NCBI GenBank assembly: GCA_944470555.2
Contig: OX104127.1
Coordinates: forward strand, 42,831,934-42,895,933
Origin: Heterobilharzia americana
Taxonomy: Eukaryota; Platyhelminthes; Trematoda; Strigeidida; Schistosomatidae
Length of the DNA stretch: 64,000 nucleotides
Reading direction: 5' to 3'
Shown here in pieces: positions 44,258-56,826 of this stretch (positions are counted from its first letter, which is position 1; each line of letters opens with the position of its first letter). Position numbers and translations under genes: made by a program. The notes under the pieces were generated by a model that was given only the letters and a program-made list of their open reading frames with translations, was not told the origin of the DNA and searched no databases.

Positions 44258-45298
44258 TATTATTATTATTATTATTATTAGTCCTTTGGGTTCCTAGTGG
44301 AACATAGGGCTTCAGTAGCACGCCCCCAGTGACCTCTGTTCTCTGAGATCTTTTGAACCTAGTCCCACAACAGCCCACAAGCTCTCATTTCCTCCTCGCA
44401 CGACCTCCTCCATGTCACCCTCGGACGTCCAACTCGTCGCTTCCCATGGGGATTCCACTCGAGAGTCTGGCCTGACGGACGCGTGATGTCCCCAGTCGGC
44501 CTTCTCAGTGCATGCCCAATCCATCTCCACTTCCTCTTGCATATTTGTTGAGCAATGGGTTCTTGGTTGGTTCGTTCCCAGAGTCCCTTGTTGCTTATTC
44601 TTTCTGGCTATACATCTGATCTTCAGTAGTGAGTGTAAGCAGTTGTTGATGAATGTCTGTAGTTTATCGGAAATCCCTTTCGTGACGCGCCAAGTCTCTG
44701 AACCATACAGAAACACTGACTTGACGTTGGTGTTGAAAATCCGTATCTTGTTCCATATGCTGAGTGCAGAAGATCTCCACACTGGTTTCAGGTTAATGAA
44801 AGCCTGTCTTGCTTTTCCGATTCTGACTTTGACATCCTCGTCTGTGTTGCCTGTAGTTGAAACAGTGCTTCCTTGATAGGTGTAGGTGAAGGAGGTTACT
44901 TCCTTTAAGTTTCTCCCGTTGATGGTGATCGGAGTTTGTTGTTGTTGTTGTTGGAGTTGTTGGTGCGGTATCTTCATCACTTCTGTCTTCTCTATATTCA
45001 CTTGAAGTCCCGTCTTCGCTGCCTCTTCTATCAACTTGTTAGTTTTTGCCTGCAGATCTTCAAGTTTATGTGACATCAGGCACAAGTCATCGGCGAAATC
45101 CAAGTCTTCTAGGTTCTTTTCCGCAGCCCAGCCAGTGTATCCCCCTCTTCTCACAGCTCCCCACTGTTCGCTGTATGATCCAGTTGACCACAATCAGGAA
45201 TATCATGGGTGATAGTAGTTGGCAGCCTTATTTCACTCCTGTCTTCACTTCACTGCAAAAGCATCACTGAGCTTCCCATTGTGAATTACTTGGCATGT
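44258..45298 (-). mobile_element. RTE-clade insertion, long open C-terminal frame
   Basis: The minus-strand ORF at 45193-44312 (293 codons) has intact motif C (LEDLDFADDLCLMSHKLEDL), a Gln-rich insert (QQLQQQQQQTP), KEVTSFTY, WRSSALSIWNKIRIFNTN and LYGSETWRVTKGIS. After that a 4-nt insertion shifts the frame, as in the 20.5-kb copy. It is flanked by GGCTGAATTA at 44248-44257 and 45299-45308, a likely 10-bp target duplication. Upstream RT motifs A and B are cut off by 5' truncation. Confidence 0.85.
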
Positions 45299-45308
45299 GG
45301 CTGAATTA

Positions 45309-46420
45309 GGTCAAGCATAAATAATTAAATAATGAAATTGAATCACTCACTGATATGTATATCGTGATATTTAAGCAAGAACAATGAGACACGAGAAATA
45401 TACTTCTTAATAACAGCTAATAGAATATTCAAGAATATCTGAAGAAGTAACTTCCTGCTAATAAAAGCGAAATGACGTAAATGAGTATCTATATATACAT
45501 ATATATATAATTAGATTTGGTTATACAAATTCTAGCGTAAAATTAAAATTCTCCATTTGATTAATTATCTCATTGAAAATATTTCTTGAACACACCATGA
45601 AATTTTGCGTTGATTGCCCTCAATTTGAGCTTCCTATTTTAATTACTTGAATGAGAAAAAAAAAATCCAAGAATAACTGACCTAATTTCTTCTTTCTTCT
45701 CTGCCTACAAATTAATTGAGATACAAGGATAAGTGAAAACAAGAGACTATGGTTATTCATTTTATTCACTTGTTTCCTGATGTAATAATCGACAAATGTT
45801 TTTCCCTATTTAGGTATTTATATGTTGAAAATTCATTAATGAGGTGAAATAATTAGTAATAAGGAGTATAAAGTCAAGAGAAGTATACATGGATCCTAAT
45901 TACTAAATTCAAATATTGGATTAGTATTTCTTTTTATTTTGATATATGTAATGTAGATCTATGCTGACTGCTAATTATTAAGACAAAAAATGTGATCTTA
46001 AATGTAACCTAATTTGTAGGATAATAAAAAAATATCCAATCCACTAATTTACTACTACTTCTTCAAGTCTGTTTGTAACTAATTAGACTAACTACTAAAA
46101 CGGTTAATCTTACATTGTTTGATTTAAGATTATTCAGCTTTCTTTATTTCTTAGCTACGTGCAATTACATATGGTTTGTACTGTTGTACATTCAAAGATA
46201 AGCACTTACCAAGTTCCATTTTCGTTATTATGAAACAATCCAGCAGTTTATACCGTAGGTTATATTGTATACTTGATAAAAAATAAGTTAACTTTTAACT
46301 TATCTTGCTGCATTTCAAAATACAAATGAATATCTTGGCATAGGCTTCGCATATTCTCATTTTGATTGTTTGAGATACCCATAGCTTTGCAAATTAGTAT
46401 TAATTGAAGCTAAAATGAAA
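45309..46420. other. No gene seen
   Basis: AT-rich unique DNA with a short (TA)n at about 45490-45510. Confidence 0.4.
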
Positions 46421-46690
46421 ATTTGGACCACGGGCGGATTCAAACCAGTGACCAACAGGTTTCCGACCCAATACTCTACCAATTGAGCTACAGGGTTCGA
46501 CTTCTGAACAGATTTTTATTTCACTTCAAACTCCAAGGGTTTTATCTGACTACCATTTGAATTCGTGACACATTACTACCACTTGATTATATTCACACTT
46601 TTTAACTGAAGTGAAGTAAAAATCTCGTCGGGTCGGAAACCAGATAGTGACTGGTTCGAACCCGGCAGTGGTCTAAATTCTCATATTTGG
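46421..46690. mobile_element. SINE-C copies, head-to-head
   Basis: 46421-46606 is minus orientation (tail, B box GGATTCAAACC, A box GAGCTACAGGG, then body with TTCGTGACACATTACTACCA). 46607-46690 is plus orientation (GAAGTGAAGTAAAAATCTCG to B box GGTTCGAACCC and tail). The axis lies at AACTGAAGTG. Confidence 0.75.
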
Positions 46691-47084
46691 CGAATATATT
46701 TTCGTTTTCTTACCTTATCATCATTTGTTCAAGGATTGAATGAAAGGAATAAAAGATATACACTAATTACGAAGAAATGTATAGTTTTCTCGAGAGGGTC
46801 CTATTTTGAAACTTTTTTGAAATAGCTACATATTGAAGCAGTGATAATTTGTTAGCGTTTACTTCAGATGAAAGTTGAAAGATAAACTAAATGGGGTAGT
46901 AGATTTTATAACCACTTAAATGTCTAAAAATTGTTTCATTAACTAATTTCACTCAATAAGACCAACAGTGGTAGATGAATTTAGTCATAAGTTAAAAACG
47001 CTATCATTATCTGAACGCCAAATTCACCGTTACCTTTTTATTTCACGTGGTTGGTGACAAGTTGTACTCAGTTTATTCGATTGG
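46691..47084. other. No gene seen
   Basis: AT-rich DNA; nothing recognised. Confidence 0.3.
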
Positions 47085-47290
47085 CGAATTTTATATGGAA
47101 ACATCCTTTAGTCTCTCCAGGATGGTGCTTGGAATGGACAATAGCATAATTCCTCGCCAGTTTTGCAAAGGTTTGGGTCTTCCTTCTTTGGGGGTTTGAC
47201 AAGGTAGCCATTCTTTCAATCAATAGGCAGGTACCTTTCCTTCCTTCCAGACCTTCTGCTAGTAGAACATAATAAACTGTCAAATATATC
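47085..47290 (-). mobile_element. RTE-clade RT N-terminal fragment
   Basis: Within minus ORF 47361-47068, GRKGTCLLIERMATLSNPQR and NYAIVHSKHHPGETKGC match the segment just upstream of RT motif A in the 52.6-55.5 kb copy (KLKCLRIGRRATLSNPQRR). It is the only internal RTE fragment here lacking a 3' end. Confidence 0.7.
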
Positions 47291-47575
47291 AGGTATTTCA
47301 GTAATGTGATCATTTCAAACTGAATTATCATCATAGCATTGTGGTATGCACTATAACTCACACTATAATTTATTATCTATAAACTGAACGATATCTTGTA
47401 GGATAGAATAATTTGTGCTTAGTAGTCAATGCAGTGGAAAACAAATATTTCTATTACAAGTATTCAAGGATGAAGTGGCTGCTATTTATAATTTCAGTTG
47501 ATGCATGTTTCTAATAAATCCAGGGCCATTGATAATACGACCAGTAAAATGAACAATAAATTAAATTTAGAAGTA

Positions 47576-47952
47576 GTATTCATCATGGACTGACATCAGT
47601 TGGGGAACCATTAAAAATCTGAAAACACTGGACAGCTGTTTTGTCCAACTAGTATGCGACTCCTCAGGAAGCTCCGATGAGAAGCCGTGACCTGTGGAGT
47701 CAGCCAATCGGAAGCGAAGTGGATACTAACTGAAGATCCTGGGTAATAGTCGCGTTATTTCGTGAATTGACACAAGTTGGAAACTGACCCAATGGCTAAA
47801 TGGTTAACGCGTTCACTGTGAAACCTGAAGGTCCTGAGTTCGATCCCTAGTTGGGTCATGGGTGCGTACTGCTTAGGAGTCGGATGCTAGGACGAAACAG
47901 CTGTCCAGTGCTCTCAGTTCTCCAACTCATTTCAGTCCATGATGAATACTAC
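47576..47952. mobile_element. SINE-B fold-back copy
   Basis: The left inverted tail (47576-47668) mirrors the right tail (47865-47950). The middle has leader, A-box region GACCCAATGGCTAAATGG and B box GAGTTCGATCCC in plus orientation. The arms share GACTCCT and CACTGGACAGCTGTTTTGTC/complement. Confidence 0.75.
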
Positions 47953-48859
47953 TTCTAAATTAAAAATCATTATTCACCTCAAAAATATAATAAATTAAAT
48001 GCTTAAAAATTATTATTTTAGTTGCTATTTGATTGAAGTTATATAACATAGATCAAATTATGAAATTTCTCCACTTTGAAATTTCTAAACCTTAAATACA
48101 GTTAGGACTGAATATTCTCAGGAAATTCTCAACATTGATTATTTAAACGAATATAAGCATATTCTTATTACATCTTAAGTATTTTAGCTGTTATCTTTCA
48201 ATACCTTTCTCTGTAACCCTGGCAATTTGAAATTTAAGAATGATATCATTTAAGTGTTAGAATAAGACGCTGATTAAATTCCGAACGAAACAAATTGGTA
48301 TTACATATGAATGGCAACGACTGTATTCAATTTTTATATACAGAAAAAAAACTGACTAATAGTGTGTTAAGGATAAATTAACAATGATAGCTATATAGTT
48401 TGACTATTTCTATGATGCTTTTTAACTAGGCATAATTACTAAAATCCTATTGCCTTTGAAAATATGCCTTTTGAAATGAGAATCTACAGTTAAACAATAC
48501 TATTTTTTTCAATTTTTGGTAATTTTAGCAACTGAATCAATCATTACGTAACCTTTAAATGATGAAGGTTAGATAAATTTTTGACAAACAAAATATTAAA
48601 CTTTGATTACTACTTTTATCTCAGCAAAAGAGTATAACTTTATGATAGCCTTTATGAACTATGCAGATATACGAACTAATTTTCATGAAGGTATGTAGTA
48701 TTTCTCTAGACATTTAGCTGTAATCATAATTACATATTAGTGAAATATTTCCAGTTAATATTTATGAGAAATGTTGCAATTTTTTATAACTTAATTAAGT
48801 TTTCTTCTTCATTGCCTTTTCAGTAAAATATATCAATTTTCAGGCAAAGTTAAACATTA
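47953..48859. other. No gene seen
   Basis: AT-rich unique DNA. Confidence 0.3.
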
Positions 48860-49262
48860 CTATTTATTGACATACTAGGAATTCCCCGTTATTTTAATTG
48901 GACTGAATTGTTCGAGCTGTGTTGTCATATGTGCTCCTGTGCGAATGTCTGGATATTACCTGAATGTTAATTACGGTAATTAAGTGGTCCATATGCCAAC
49001 AGAGGTTGAACAATTCGATCCAATAAAACAACAGAGAATTCCAAGTATGTCAATAAATAATAATAATAATAATGGTAAAATAAGTGGCTATCATTCTTCA
49101 ATGGCATAGTGGATAATGCCTTGGCGTTTGAAATGATGATTACAAGGTTCGAGTCTCATTGGAAACAATATAATTCACAGAGGTGTTGGTACATCCAGCT
49201 AACGAGTCTCAAGTGAGATGAAACGTACGTCCTGGATTCTTCTGCTAGCCATAGCCAAATTT
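48860..49262. mobile_element. SINE-A head-to-head pair, subfamily 2
   Basis: 48860-48985 is a minus tail. 48986-49262 is a plus unit: tail, (AAT)n at 49060-49073, tRNA head (B box GGTTCGAGTCTC), hammerhead. The hammerhead core is CTAACGA (G lost) but it retains GAAA, the palindromic ACGTACGT stem III, GTC and CTGGATTC. Confidence 0.75.
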
Positions 49263-49499
49263 ATACACTGTTTCGAAACATATCATTGGTACGTTAGGCA
49301 AGTGAAAACTAAAGAACACATAAGATGCCTACGTTTGCCAACATTTTGTAATGATATTGATTTCACTTTCAATCACTTAATGAGTAGCTTGTTGCAGTCA
49401 CATAACTTTTAATTACTTAAGAGTGGGAATGAAATGATTACCATTCTTTAAAAATACTAGTGTTAGGGTTGTGAGGGTGGATACGTGTACTACTTTACT

Positions 49500-49650
49500 G
49501 GTAGCTGCGTCTCGACAACTGTCTGCATCTCAGTGAGTGATACTGTTCTGATTGAGACTTGAGTGCAGTACCTATGGTTTCAAAAACTACAGTGCGGTAT
49601 CTAAACTAGTGAGTCAGCACAGCCACCTCTTTTGTAATAAATGTCCATTG
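49500..49650 (-). mobile_element. SINE-A head remnant
   Basis: Minus-strand tRNA-like head: AGTGAGTGATACTGTTCTGA, TTGAGACTTGAGTGCAGTAC and CAGCCACCTCTTTTGTAA match the family. A- and B-boxes are decayed and the ribozyme is missing. Confidence 0.55.
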
Positions 49651-50921
49651 TTGTTGACTTCATAGTAAGAATTCTGCGTTGTTCATCTTAATGGATCTAA
49701 CTGACCGATCTAAATTGTAATACAGTTGTCTCAGCTTTACTAAGAATCTTAGTGAAATTCGACTTAGTCTTGAATACACCAAAAATCATATTACGGATTC
49801 CAAAGTTTGATTGGAACATTGGAGTGAAGCCATACACTTTTTCAAAGCAACACAAGAGCCAACAGACTCTGATCATTTTGATACAATAGAAAAAATAAAA
49901 GTGATTATAGTAACAGGATAAATAGTTCTCTATTAGTATTATTATTTCACTGTTCCAAATGCTGAAATATGACTAAGCTTATTACTGAAAGATACATAAA
50001 CTGAGTGATTATCTACAGAGCATGTTGCAAATTCCCTCACTAATTGGTTATCATAAGGAAACAGTGCTGTGGTTTATTCATTATTGTAAGTGTTTGTATT
50101 ATTCTGTTGTAAAACAAGTAACTATCCAATTGCTAGGAATATTGTTAAGAGGTTTATTTAAGAGGTATAGGACTAAGAAGATGATTGTTGTTCTGAAAAA
50201 TAGAAACAACACGATTTAGTTCCCAAATTATCATGACTGTAGAAAATTGAATAGGCTTCATTGGTATAAATCCCATACGGAATATCAAGATTATTATTTC
50301 ACCCAGTTTTTGTAATTCTGCCTTTACCTTGGATTGTTATCACAGTAACACTGAATAAGTTAAAGCATATCAGTTAACTGACCGTATAAATTTTTAAGGA
50401 GTGGTACTGTTGGAAAGTGTTATTTTAACGATTTTTATGAAGTTTACATCACTGAACAACTTTAGTTTACTTGCCTAGATTCCTTTTTATTTTTGGAATA
50501 GCCTAATGATATTTTTTTATCCAAAAAAATATCTTCTATGCGTACATAATATAATAACCAATTTTTCATCCAGTCTCTAGTAAATTATTATTTCTATAAA
50601 CAAAGTTCATTGATGAAGCACTTCACTAGTACTTCCTATGATTTCAAGATGATGATAGATGCTGACAAAAACTATTTCATTTCATTTCAAGTCTTCTTCA
50701 CAGCTGCAAACATTCTCACTAGGAAAGATATCTTGCAGTATATTTAAGAAATCAGATAATATGTAAATTAACATAAAGATGAAACAATATGATCTGAAAC
50801 TCAGAGGTTCATATCCATATTTTACATGGTACCGATCAAAATGACTGTCCGACTGAAAGCATAGCTATCGGTTATAGACGATATATATTAGAAGTAATCA
50901 GTTACTTTGGAAAATAAGTAT
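49651..50921. other. No gene seen
   Basis: A possible SINE-A tail scrap lies at about 49855-49905 (GCCAACAGACTCTGATCATT). The ORF 50022-50219 (65 codons) is unrecognised. Confidence 0.35.
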
Positions 50922-51482
50922 TTCACGTTCTTATCCATCGTAGACTGACATCAGTTAAAGGAACAAAGGAAACCTGGGAGCACTGCACAGCTAGCTGTTT
51001 CGTTTAACTAGTACGGGACTCCTCAGCAGTGCTCATCCACGACCCGTACCACCACCGATCGAACCCTCGACCTTCTGGTTCCGTGGCCAGCACGTTACCA
51101 TTGAGCCACTGGGTCGGCGGAATCAGGCTCCTTCAAAATTCAATTGAACTGGTGCTCATTGGTAACTAGCTTCAAGAGGTATTCCTGAAGCTCCATTGAG
51201 AAGTCGTGACCTGTGGGGGCAAAGCCTGATGGTCGTGAAGACAGTTACTCAACAATGACATTGGGTGGTGGTTGCGCCATGTCGTGAGCTAACAGAAGTT
51301 AGAAATATGGAGCATTGGATTCCGACCCATTGGCTCAATGGTAACGTGCTGGCCACGGAACCTGAAGGTTGCGGGTTCGACCCCTGGTAGTGCGGGGTCT
51401 TGGGTGCTCACAGCTGTCCAGTGCTACCAGGTTTCCTTTGTTCCTCCAACTGATGTTAGTTTACGATGAATAAAAACTTGAA
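50922..51482. mobile_element. SINE-B head-to-head pair
   Basis: The minus copy 50922-51128 (tail and core, B box seen as GATCGAACCCTCGACC) meets the plus copy 51129-51482 (full leader, core GACCCATTGGCTCAATGG, B box GGGTTCGACCCC, tail). The outer arms run GTCCATCGTAGACTGACATC-like to its complement. The most complete SINE-B palindrome in the window. Confidence 0.85.
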
Positions 51483-52649
51483 ATATTTCCAAATTCCCAC
51501 AACTCCTTCGAAAATAAGTATGTTAAATTATCTATACCTAACTTATGGATTACATTTTAGAATAATCAGCAACACAACTATAATATTTATGAAGGTTCAA
51601 GTTGATAGGATAAATGCTATAAAATACAAGTTATTGGATATAACAAATAAGCAAAGAGAATACTCTTTGTAGTTTTTAATCCATTTCAGTACATATATTT
51701 GTTTTCATTTCAATAGTAATTTTTTCTTTCAAATTGATGAAATGAACACTGAAGCTATACTTTAGCTATACATTCATATTCGACTAAAAGTCACTTACAG
51801 TTCAAAAAATTGTTTATTGTCCTATATTGAATGCGAAATTGGGTTATAGATATGTGATAATATATTGCAAGCAGTAGAATGGTTTCAGATGTTTATCAAT
51901 GCACATAATAAGGTTAATTTTATTCCTTGAAAACTTGAGTAGAAAAGCTACTCCGGAAATCGGAGTCAATCATCTAAATAATGAGACGATGATGATGTGG
52001 TTAGTAGAAGAGTTATTCATTGGGGTACCTTATTTATCACTGAAATAAATCTTGTTTTTTTTCATAGTGAATGACACTTTTAGACAGTTGTTGTCATTGC
52101 TGATCTAACCATCTGTCCATAAGAAGAAAATATTCTTCAATGAATAAGATTAGCTTGAAGAAGGGTATCTTAAAAATTTACTTCATAGATATTCAAAAAT
52201 GATGTTGTTAAAGTAACTGTATTTACAGTCACAGCAAACTTGTGTTTCTTCTCCCAATATTTACCAGAAGTAAATTTTAAGTATTGAAATGTTGGATGAA
52301 AGGGACTATTTTACAACAATCAATTCACTAACACAACTTTTTTCGCTCATAGATTGATATTAGTAATATCATTGGGAAGGATGGTGCAGTAATAATATAG
52401 TTTCACTTCTAGATGTATATGCAAACATTCGTATGTTTATGGAAGGAACTGTAATGAGAATCACAGTAATATATTTCATCGTTCATTTCCAGAACATTTC
52501 AAGAATCGAAAACTAATGGTTCAGATGCATTTCATACACTATATATGATAGCCCTACTGAAAGAATTCGACCACGAAGAGACTTATTCTGACTATGACTC
52601 ACTGACATTAAAATAGCTAGATAGTTTAGGTGCCATTATGGACTATAAA
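51483..52649. other. No gene seen
   Basis: AT-rich unique DNA. Confidence 0.3.
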
Positions 52650-55490
52650 ATTATTATTATTATTATTATTATTTACCCCTTGGGTTCCTAGTGGAAAATA
52701 AAGCTTTAGTAGCACATAGCCATTTCACTCTCTTCTCTTCAGTCTTTTCAGTCTGACTCCATGACTGCCCAGAAGTTTTCATTTTTTTCTCACACCATCT
52801 CCTCTATGTCACTCCGACTCCAACGCTCAACTCGCCATTTCCCATTTGAATTCCACTCAAGGGCCTGGCTTGGTGCGTGATGTCCCTAGTCGGTCTTCTC
52901 AGTGTTTTCCCGATTCAATACATCTCCACTTTTGTCTCCTGCATACTTGTTGGGCGATGAGTTCTTGCCTCGTTGGTTCGTCACCAGTCACAGTTCCTTG
53001 TTGCATATTCTTATTATTTTGGCCATCTGATCTTCATCTTCAGTATGGAGAGAGCGTAGGCGGCAGCTGTTGATGAGTGTCTGTAGTTTGTTGGAAATGC
53101 TTTCCGTGACATGACAACTCTCAACCTCCACGTAGAAGCACTGACTTACTTGACTGAATTAGTGTTGACAATCAGGATGTTGTTCAGGCTTTATACTGAG
53201 TGGAGAATATCTCCACACCGGTTTTAGGTTAGTGAACGCCTGTTTTGGTTTTCCGATCCTGACTGGCTTTGACATCGTCGTCTGTGCCTCTTGCCGCCTG
53301 TAGCTGAAACGATGCTGCCTAGGTAGGTAGGTGGTAGGTGAAGGAGACAACTTCCTTTAGGTTTCCGCCTTTGATGGTGATTGATTCTTGTTGTTGTTGG
53401 AGGTGGTGTTGGTGGTTGGGTATCTTCATCACCTCTTTCAGCTCTACATTCAATTGAAGTCCCATTTTTGCTGCTTTTTTAATCAAATTGTTGGTTTTCG
53501 CCAGTAGATCTTCGAGTTTGTGCAATAGGACATGAGACGTAAATCATCATCGTTGGTGAGATCCAAATCTTCTTCTAAGGTCTTTTCATCGGTTCATCGT
53601 ATGCTTCTCAACTCGCTATTTACGGTTTGCTGCATGATCCAGTCCAGTTCATCACAATCAGGAAGATCGTTGTTGATAGTCGGCAGCTTTGTCTTACTCC
53701 GTAGTGTTGAAGCAGCTGCCTGCTTGGTCAACGCTGTCGAAGACCTTGTCTAAATCGATGACATTGAGGTAAAGACCCAGTTGACTGCCATTCTAGAGTG
53801 TGTTCTATGATGATGTGTAGCGTAGCGTTGCAATTTGATCCGCACATGATTTGTTCTTCCTGAAGCCAGAAAGCCTGTTCCGGTAGTAATCTAGTTGAAT
53901 GCAGAGCACCCTTTTAGTCTCTCCAGGAAATTGCGGCTTAATATTTTGCTTGCTCCGGGTGGACAGGAGCATGATTCCTCACCAGTTCTTAGGTCTACCT
54001 CCTTTGGGGGTTCGACAAGGTAGCCCTTCTTCCAATCCGCAAACACTTTAGCTTTCCTTCCTTCCACACCGTCTGCAATAGTGCGTTCAGCGCGTCCGAT
54101 GTTGTCTCTGCGTCTGTTTTCAGTGCTTTTGGAATAAGTCCATCTGGTTCTGCTGCTTTCTCAAATTTCAGCAACTTTATGGCGTTCAGGACTTCACTTC
54201 TGCTTTTGTTAGAGAGCCTGTGTTCACAGATAGCTCAATGGCTGGGCTACTGGTGGTATTTCTGGACGTTTTGAGGTGGTGGTGGTTGATTCAAGAGCTT
54301 TTTGAAGTGATCAGCCAATCGTTTCCTTTGCTTCTCATCTCTGGTGGCAACTAAGTTTCCCTCACTGTCTCTCACTGCTTTCATCTGCGTTGGTCTCTCC
54401 CCTCCCAGAAAGTATTTTGGTTATTTGGTATAGTGTTGCCAGGTATCTGTCTCTCCTACCAGCAGCCTGTTTTGCTTCACTTGCTAGTGCGTCGTAGAAG
54501 TGTCTTTTATCTTTGCGCGCACTCTCCTTCACTTCTTTGCCCAGTGTAGTATTTTATCGGTTGTATTCAGCTCCTCTTTTTGTTGTTCATCCCTGCACTC
54601 CACTGCACTTCACTGGTTCATCTTCTGTTTCACCATCTTCCTCTCCTTCTCCATCAGCTTCCATGTGTCCTTCGATATCCATTCCCTGTCTTCTTCTTTT
54701 TCCTTCCTAATACGGTTATGCAGGTTTCCTTCCACATGTCTTTCAAAGACTTCCAGTGTTCGCCCACTCAGGTTCCTTAGGGAATGTTGCTCAATATGTT
54801 CCTTTTTGTCTTGATAGCTGGCTGACGTGAAGTTGTCCTTTGTAGTTCCATCCTTCAGTTCAGTTTCTGTCCTGGGTGTTGAACTTGAACTGTGTTCGTC
54901 TATCACCAACTTCTTTGAATGCTTTCAACTTGGCTTTGTAGGTTCCTTTGGGTAGTTAGCGAGCGGTGTGGACCTACATCTGCAGCCTTCTTGATCTTGT
55001 ATCAAGTAGTCTGCGTCTCCACTTTCTTCATATTGAGATGAAGTTGATCTGATTTTTAGTGTAGTGTGTCCTGGTGTCTGGTGAAATCCATGTGACTCGC
55101 TTTGTGAATATCCATTTGTTTTCGTAGATTCCTAACACTTCTACGCAATATCTTCTCATATCTTTTGCGATTCGGGCAGCCAGCTAGCTCTAAACATTGT
55201 ACGGACATTCCATGTCCCCACTCTTACCTTCGCTTTAATCGAGGGAGAGAAGACACACCGGCCAATTGGCTTACCGAAGGCTTCCACCAACCGGCATCAA
55301 TTTACCTCTTCGATTCCAGCAAGGAATAAGTTTAATTTTATTTTTTATATTTTCTCTGTGTTTTGAAGTTTTTTTAGCGGTTAGATTGGTTTTCTGGGGT
55401 AGGGTTGCTAACTCTATGCCCAACCTTCCCTCTTTACCTGGGGCTTACGACTGGCTAGTAACTAGTGAACTAGTTACGTAGGGGAGGTTA
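52650..55490 (-). mobile_element. RTE-clade retrotransposon, most complete copy (endonuclease deleted)
   Basis: Minus strand, from about 55490: a 5' UTR-like region (GGTTTTCTGGGGTAGGGTTG), then endonuclease start VRVGTWNVRTMFRASWLPES, a jump to the endonuclease end (RVTWISPDTRTHYTKNQI, RKWRRRLLDTRSRR), a linker (ORF 54909-54610), RT block EVLNAIKLLKFEKAAEPDGL, ATLSNPQRR, RT to the Gln-rich segment (NHQHHLQQQQ), C-terminal region and a (TAA)n tail at 52655-52673. Most of the endonuclease (catalytic centre) is missing and many frameshifts are present. It shows the expected APE endonuclease, RT, C-terminus order of the family. Confidence 0.85.
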
Positions 55491-56130
55491 TAGAGTATAA
55501 AAAGAGAACGAATGCTCCATAAAAGCCATAGTAAGAGGGTTCTTAACCTACTTCTACAACTTTATTTTGCCTTGTTTAGAGATCTTTCCCAAGTGCTATC
55601 TGTAGTGCATTGGTGATAAGTTTAATCCCGTGTAGTATGTCTTTTAGTGTACGATATCCTTCACTTTAAATCTAGATTCCTCTTAAAAACTCTGCTTAAA
55701 CAAATCTTCATATGATCATTTTGTTAAGTAATTCAACTAGCAATTTTTGTACGAAGTTGAATATTATTTGAAGAATTAAGCGACTTAAATAAAACATGGC
55801 GGTAGTATAGGTTGTACATAAAAATGATTTTTGTTTTTTTCAGGAATTTTTTTATTGTAATCACTGTAGAAAATTTTCTCTCATCCAATCACTCAGTCAA
55901 ATTCTCAGCAACAACCTAAATTCATCGCTGGTTGTTAAAGAAATTTTTTTCTTCTTATCCATATATTTAAGAAAATGATTTATTAGACAGTAAATTGTAT
56001 CTAATTGATCACCTTAAAGAATTACGCCACACTCAAATTGTTTATTTAAAGGATTCTGTTTAAGGGAAATACTGACTTCATACATCTATCTTGTTTCCGA
56101 TATTCAAAATTAAGAGATTGATTTACATGC
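55491..56130. other. No gene seen
   Basis: It adjoins the 5' end of the RTE copy. Some of the first 150 bp may still belong to its 5' UTR. Confidence 0.35.
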
Positions 56131-56826
56131 ACTATTATTATTATTAGTCCCTTGGATTCCTAATGGAACATACGGCTTCAGTAGCACGTCTCCAGTGGCC
56201 TCTGTTCTCTAAAATCTTTTGAACCTGGTTCCACGACAGCCCACAACCTCTCATTTCCTCCTCGCACCATCTCCTCCATGTCACACTCGGACGTCCAACT
56301 CGTCGCCTCCCATCAGGATTCCACTCGAGTGCCTGGCCTGACGCGTGATGTCCCCAGTCGGCCTCCTCAGTGCATGCCCGAGCCAATTCATCTCCACTTC
56401 CTTCTGTATATTTGTTGGATGATAGGTTCTTGGTTGGTTCGTTCCCAGAGCTCCTTGTTGCTTACTCTTTCTGGCAATCCATCCGATCTTCAGTAGCGAG
56501 TGTAAGCAGTTGTTGATGAATGTGTGTAGTTTATTGGAAATGCCTTTCGTGACGCGCCAAGTCTCTGAACCATACAGAAGCACTGACTTGACTGAATTGG
56601 TGTTGAAAATCCGTATCTTGTTCCATATGCTGAGTGCAGAAGATCTCCACACTGGTTTCAAGCTAATGAACGCCTGTCTTGCTTTTCCCACTCCTGTCTT
56701 CACTTCAAAAGCATCACTGAGCTTCCCATTGTGAATTACTTGGCATGTGCGTCTTCACATGGTTGTTGAGTGAGGCGGATAAAGGTTTGCGGTATTCCGT
56801 AGTAATGAAGCAGTTTCCAAATTACC
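56131..56826 (-). mobile_element. RTE-clade copy with deleted RT motif C region
   Basis: The minus strand keeps the QTFINLI region (56740-56826) fused, at about 56690, to the KARQAF/VWRSS block. About 400 bp that hold motif C and the Gln-rich repeat are absent. The distal ORFs (GRRRVGRPSVTWRRWCEEEM; LLYGSETWRVTKGISNKL) are well kept and carry the same 4-nt insertion as the copies at 20.5 and 44.3 kb. Confidence 0.85.

Noticed and set aside
44312..45193. 293-codon minus ORF as a functional reverse transcriptase
   Set aside because: Motif C is intact but motifs A and B are missing by 5' truncation and the C-terminal half is frameshifted.
46421..51482. CRISPR-like or satellite array
   Set aside because: Repeated units are SINEs of 200-340 bp in mixed orientation without regular spacers.
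54500..54814. Plus-strand ORFs of 65-104 codons rich in Ser and Phe
   Set aside because: They are antisense shadows of the RTE linker coding region on the minus strand.
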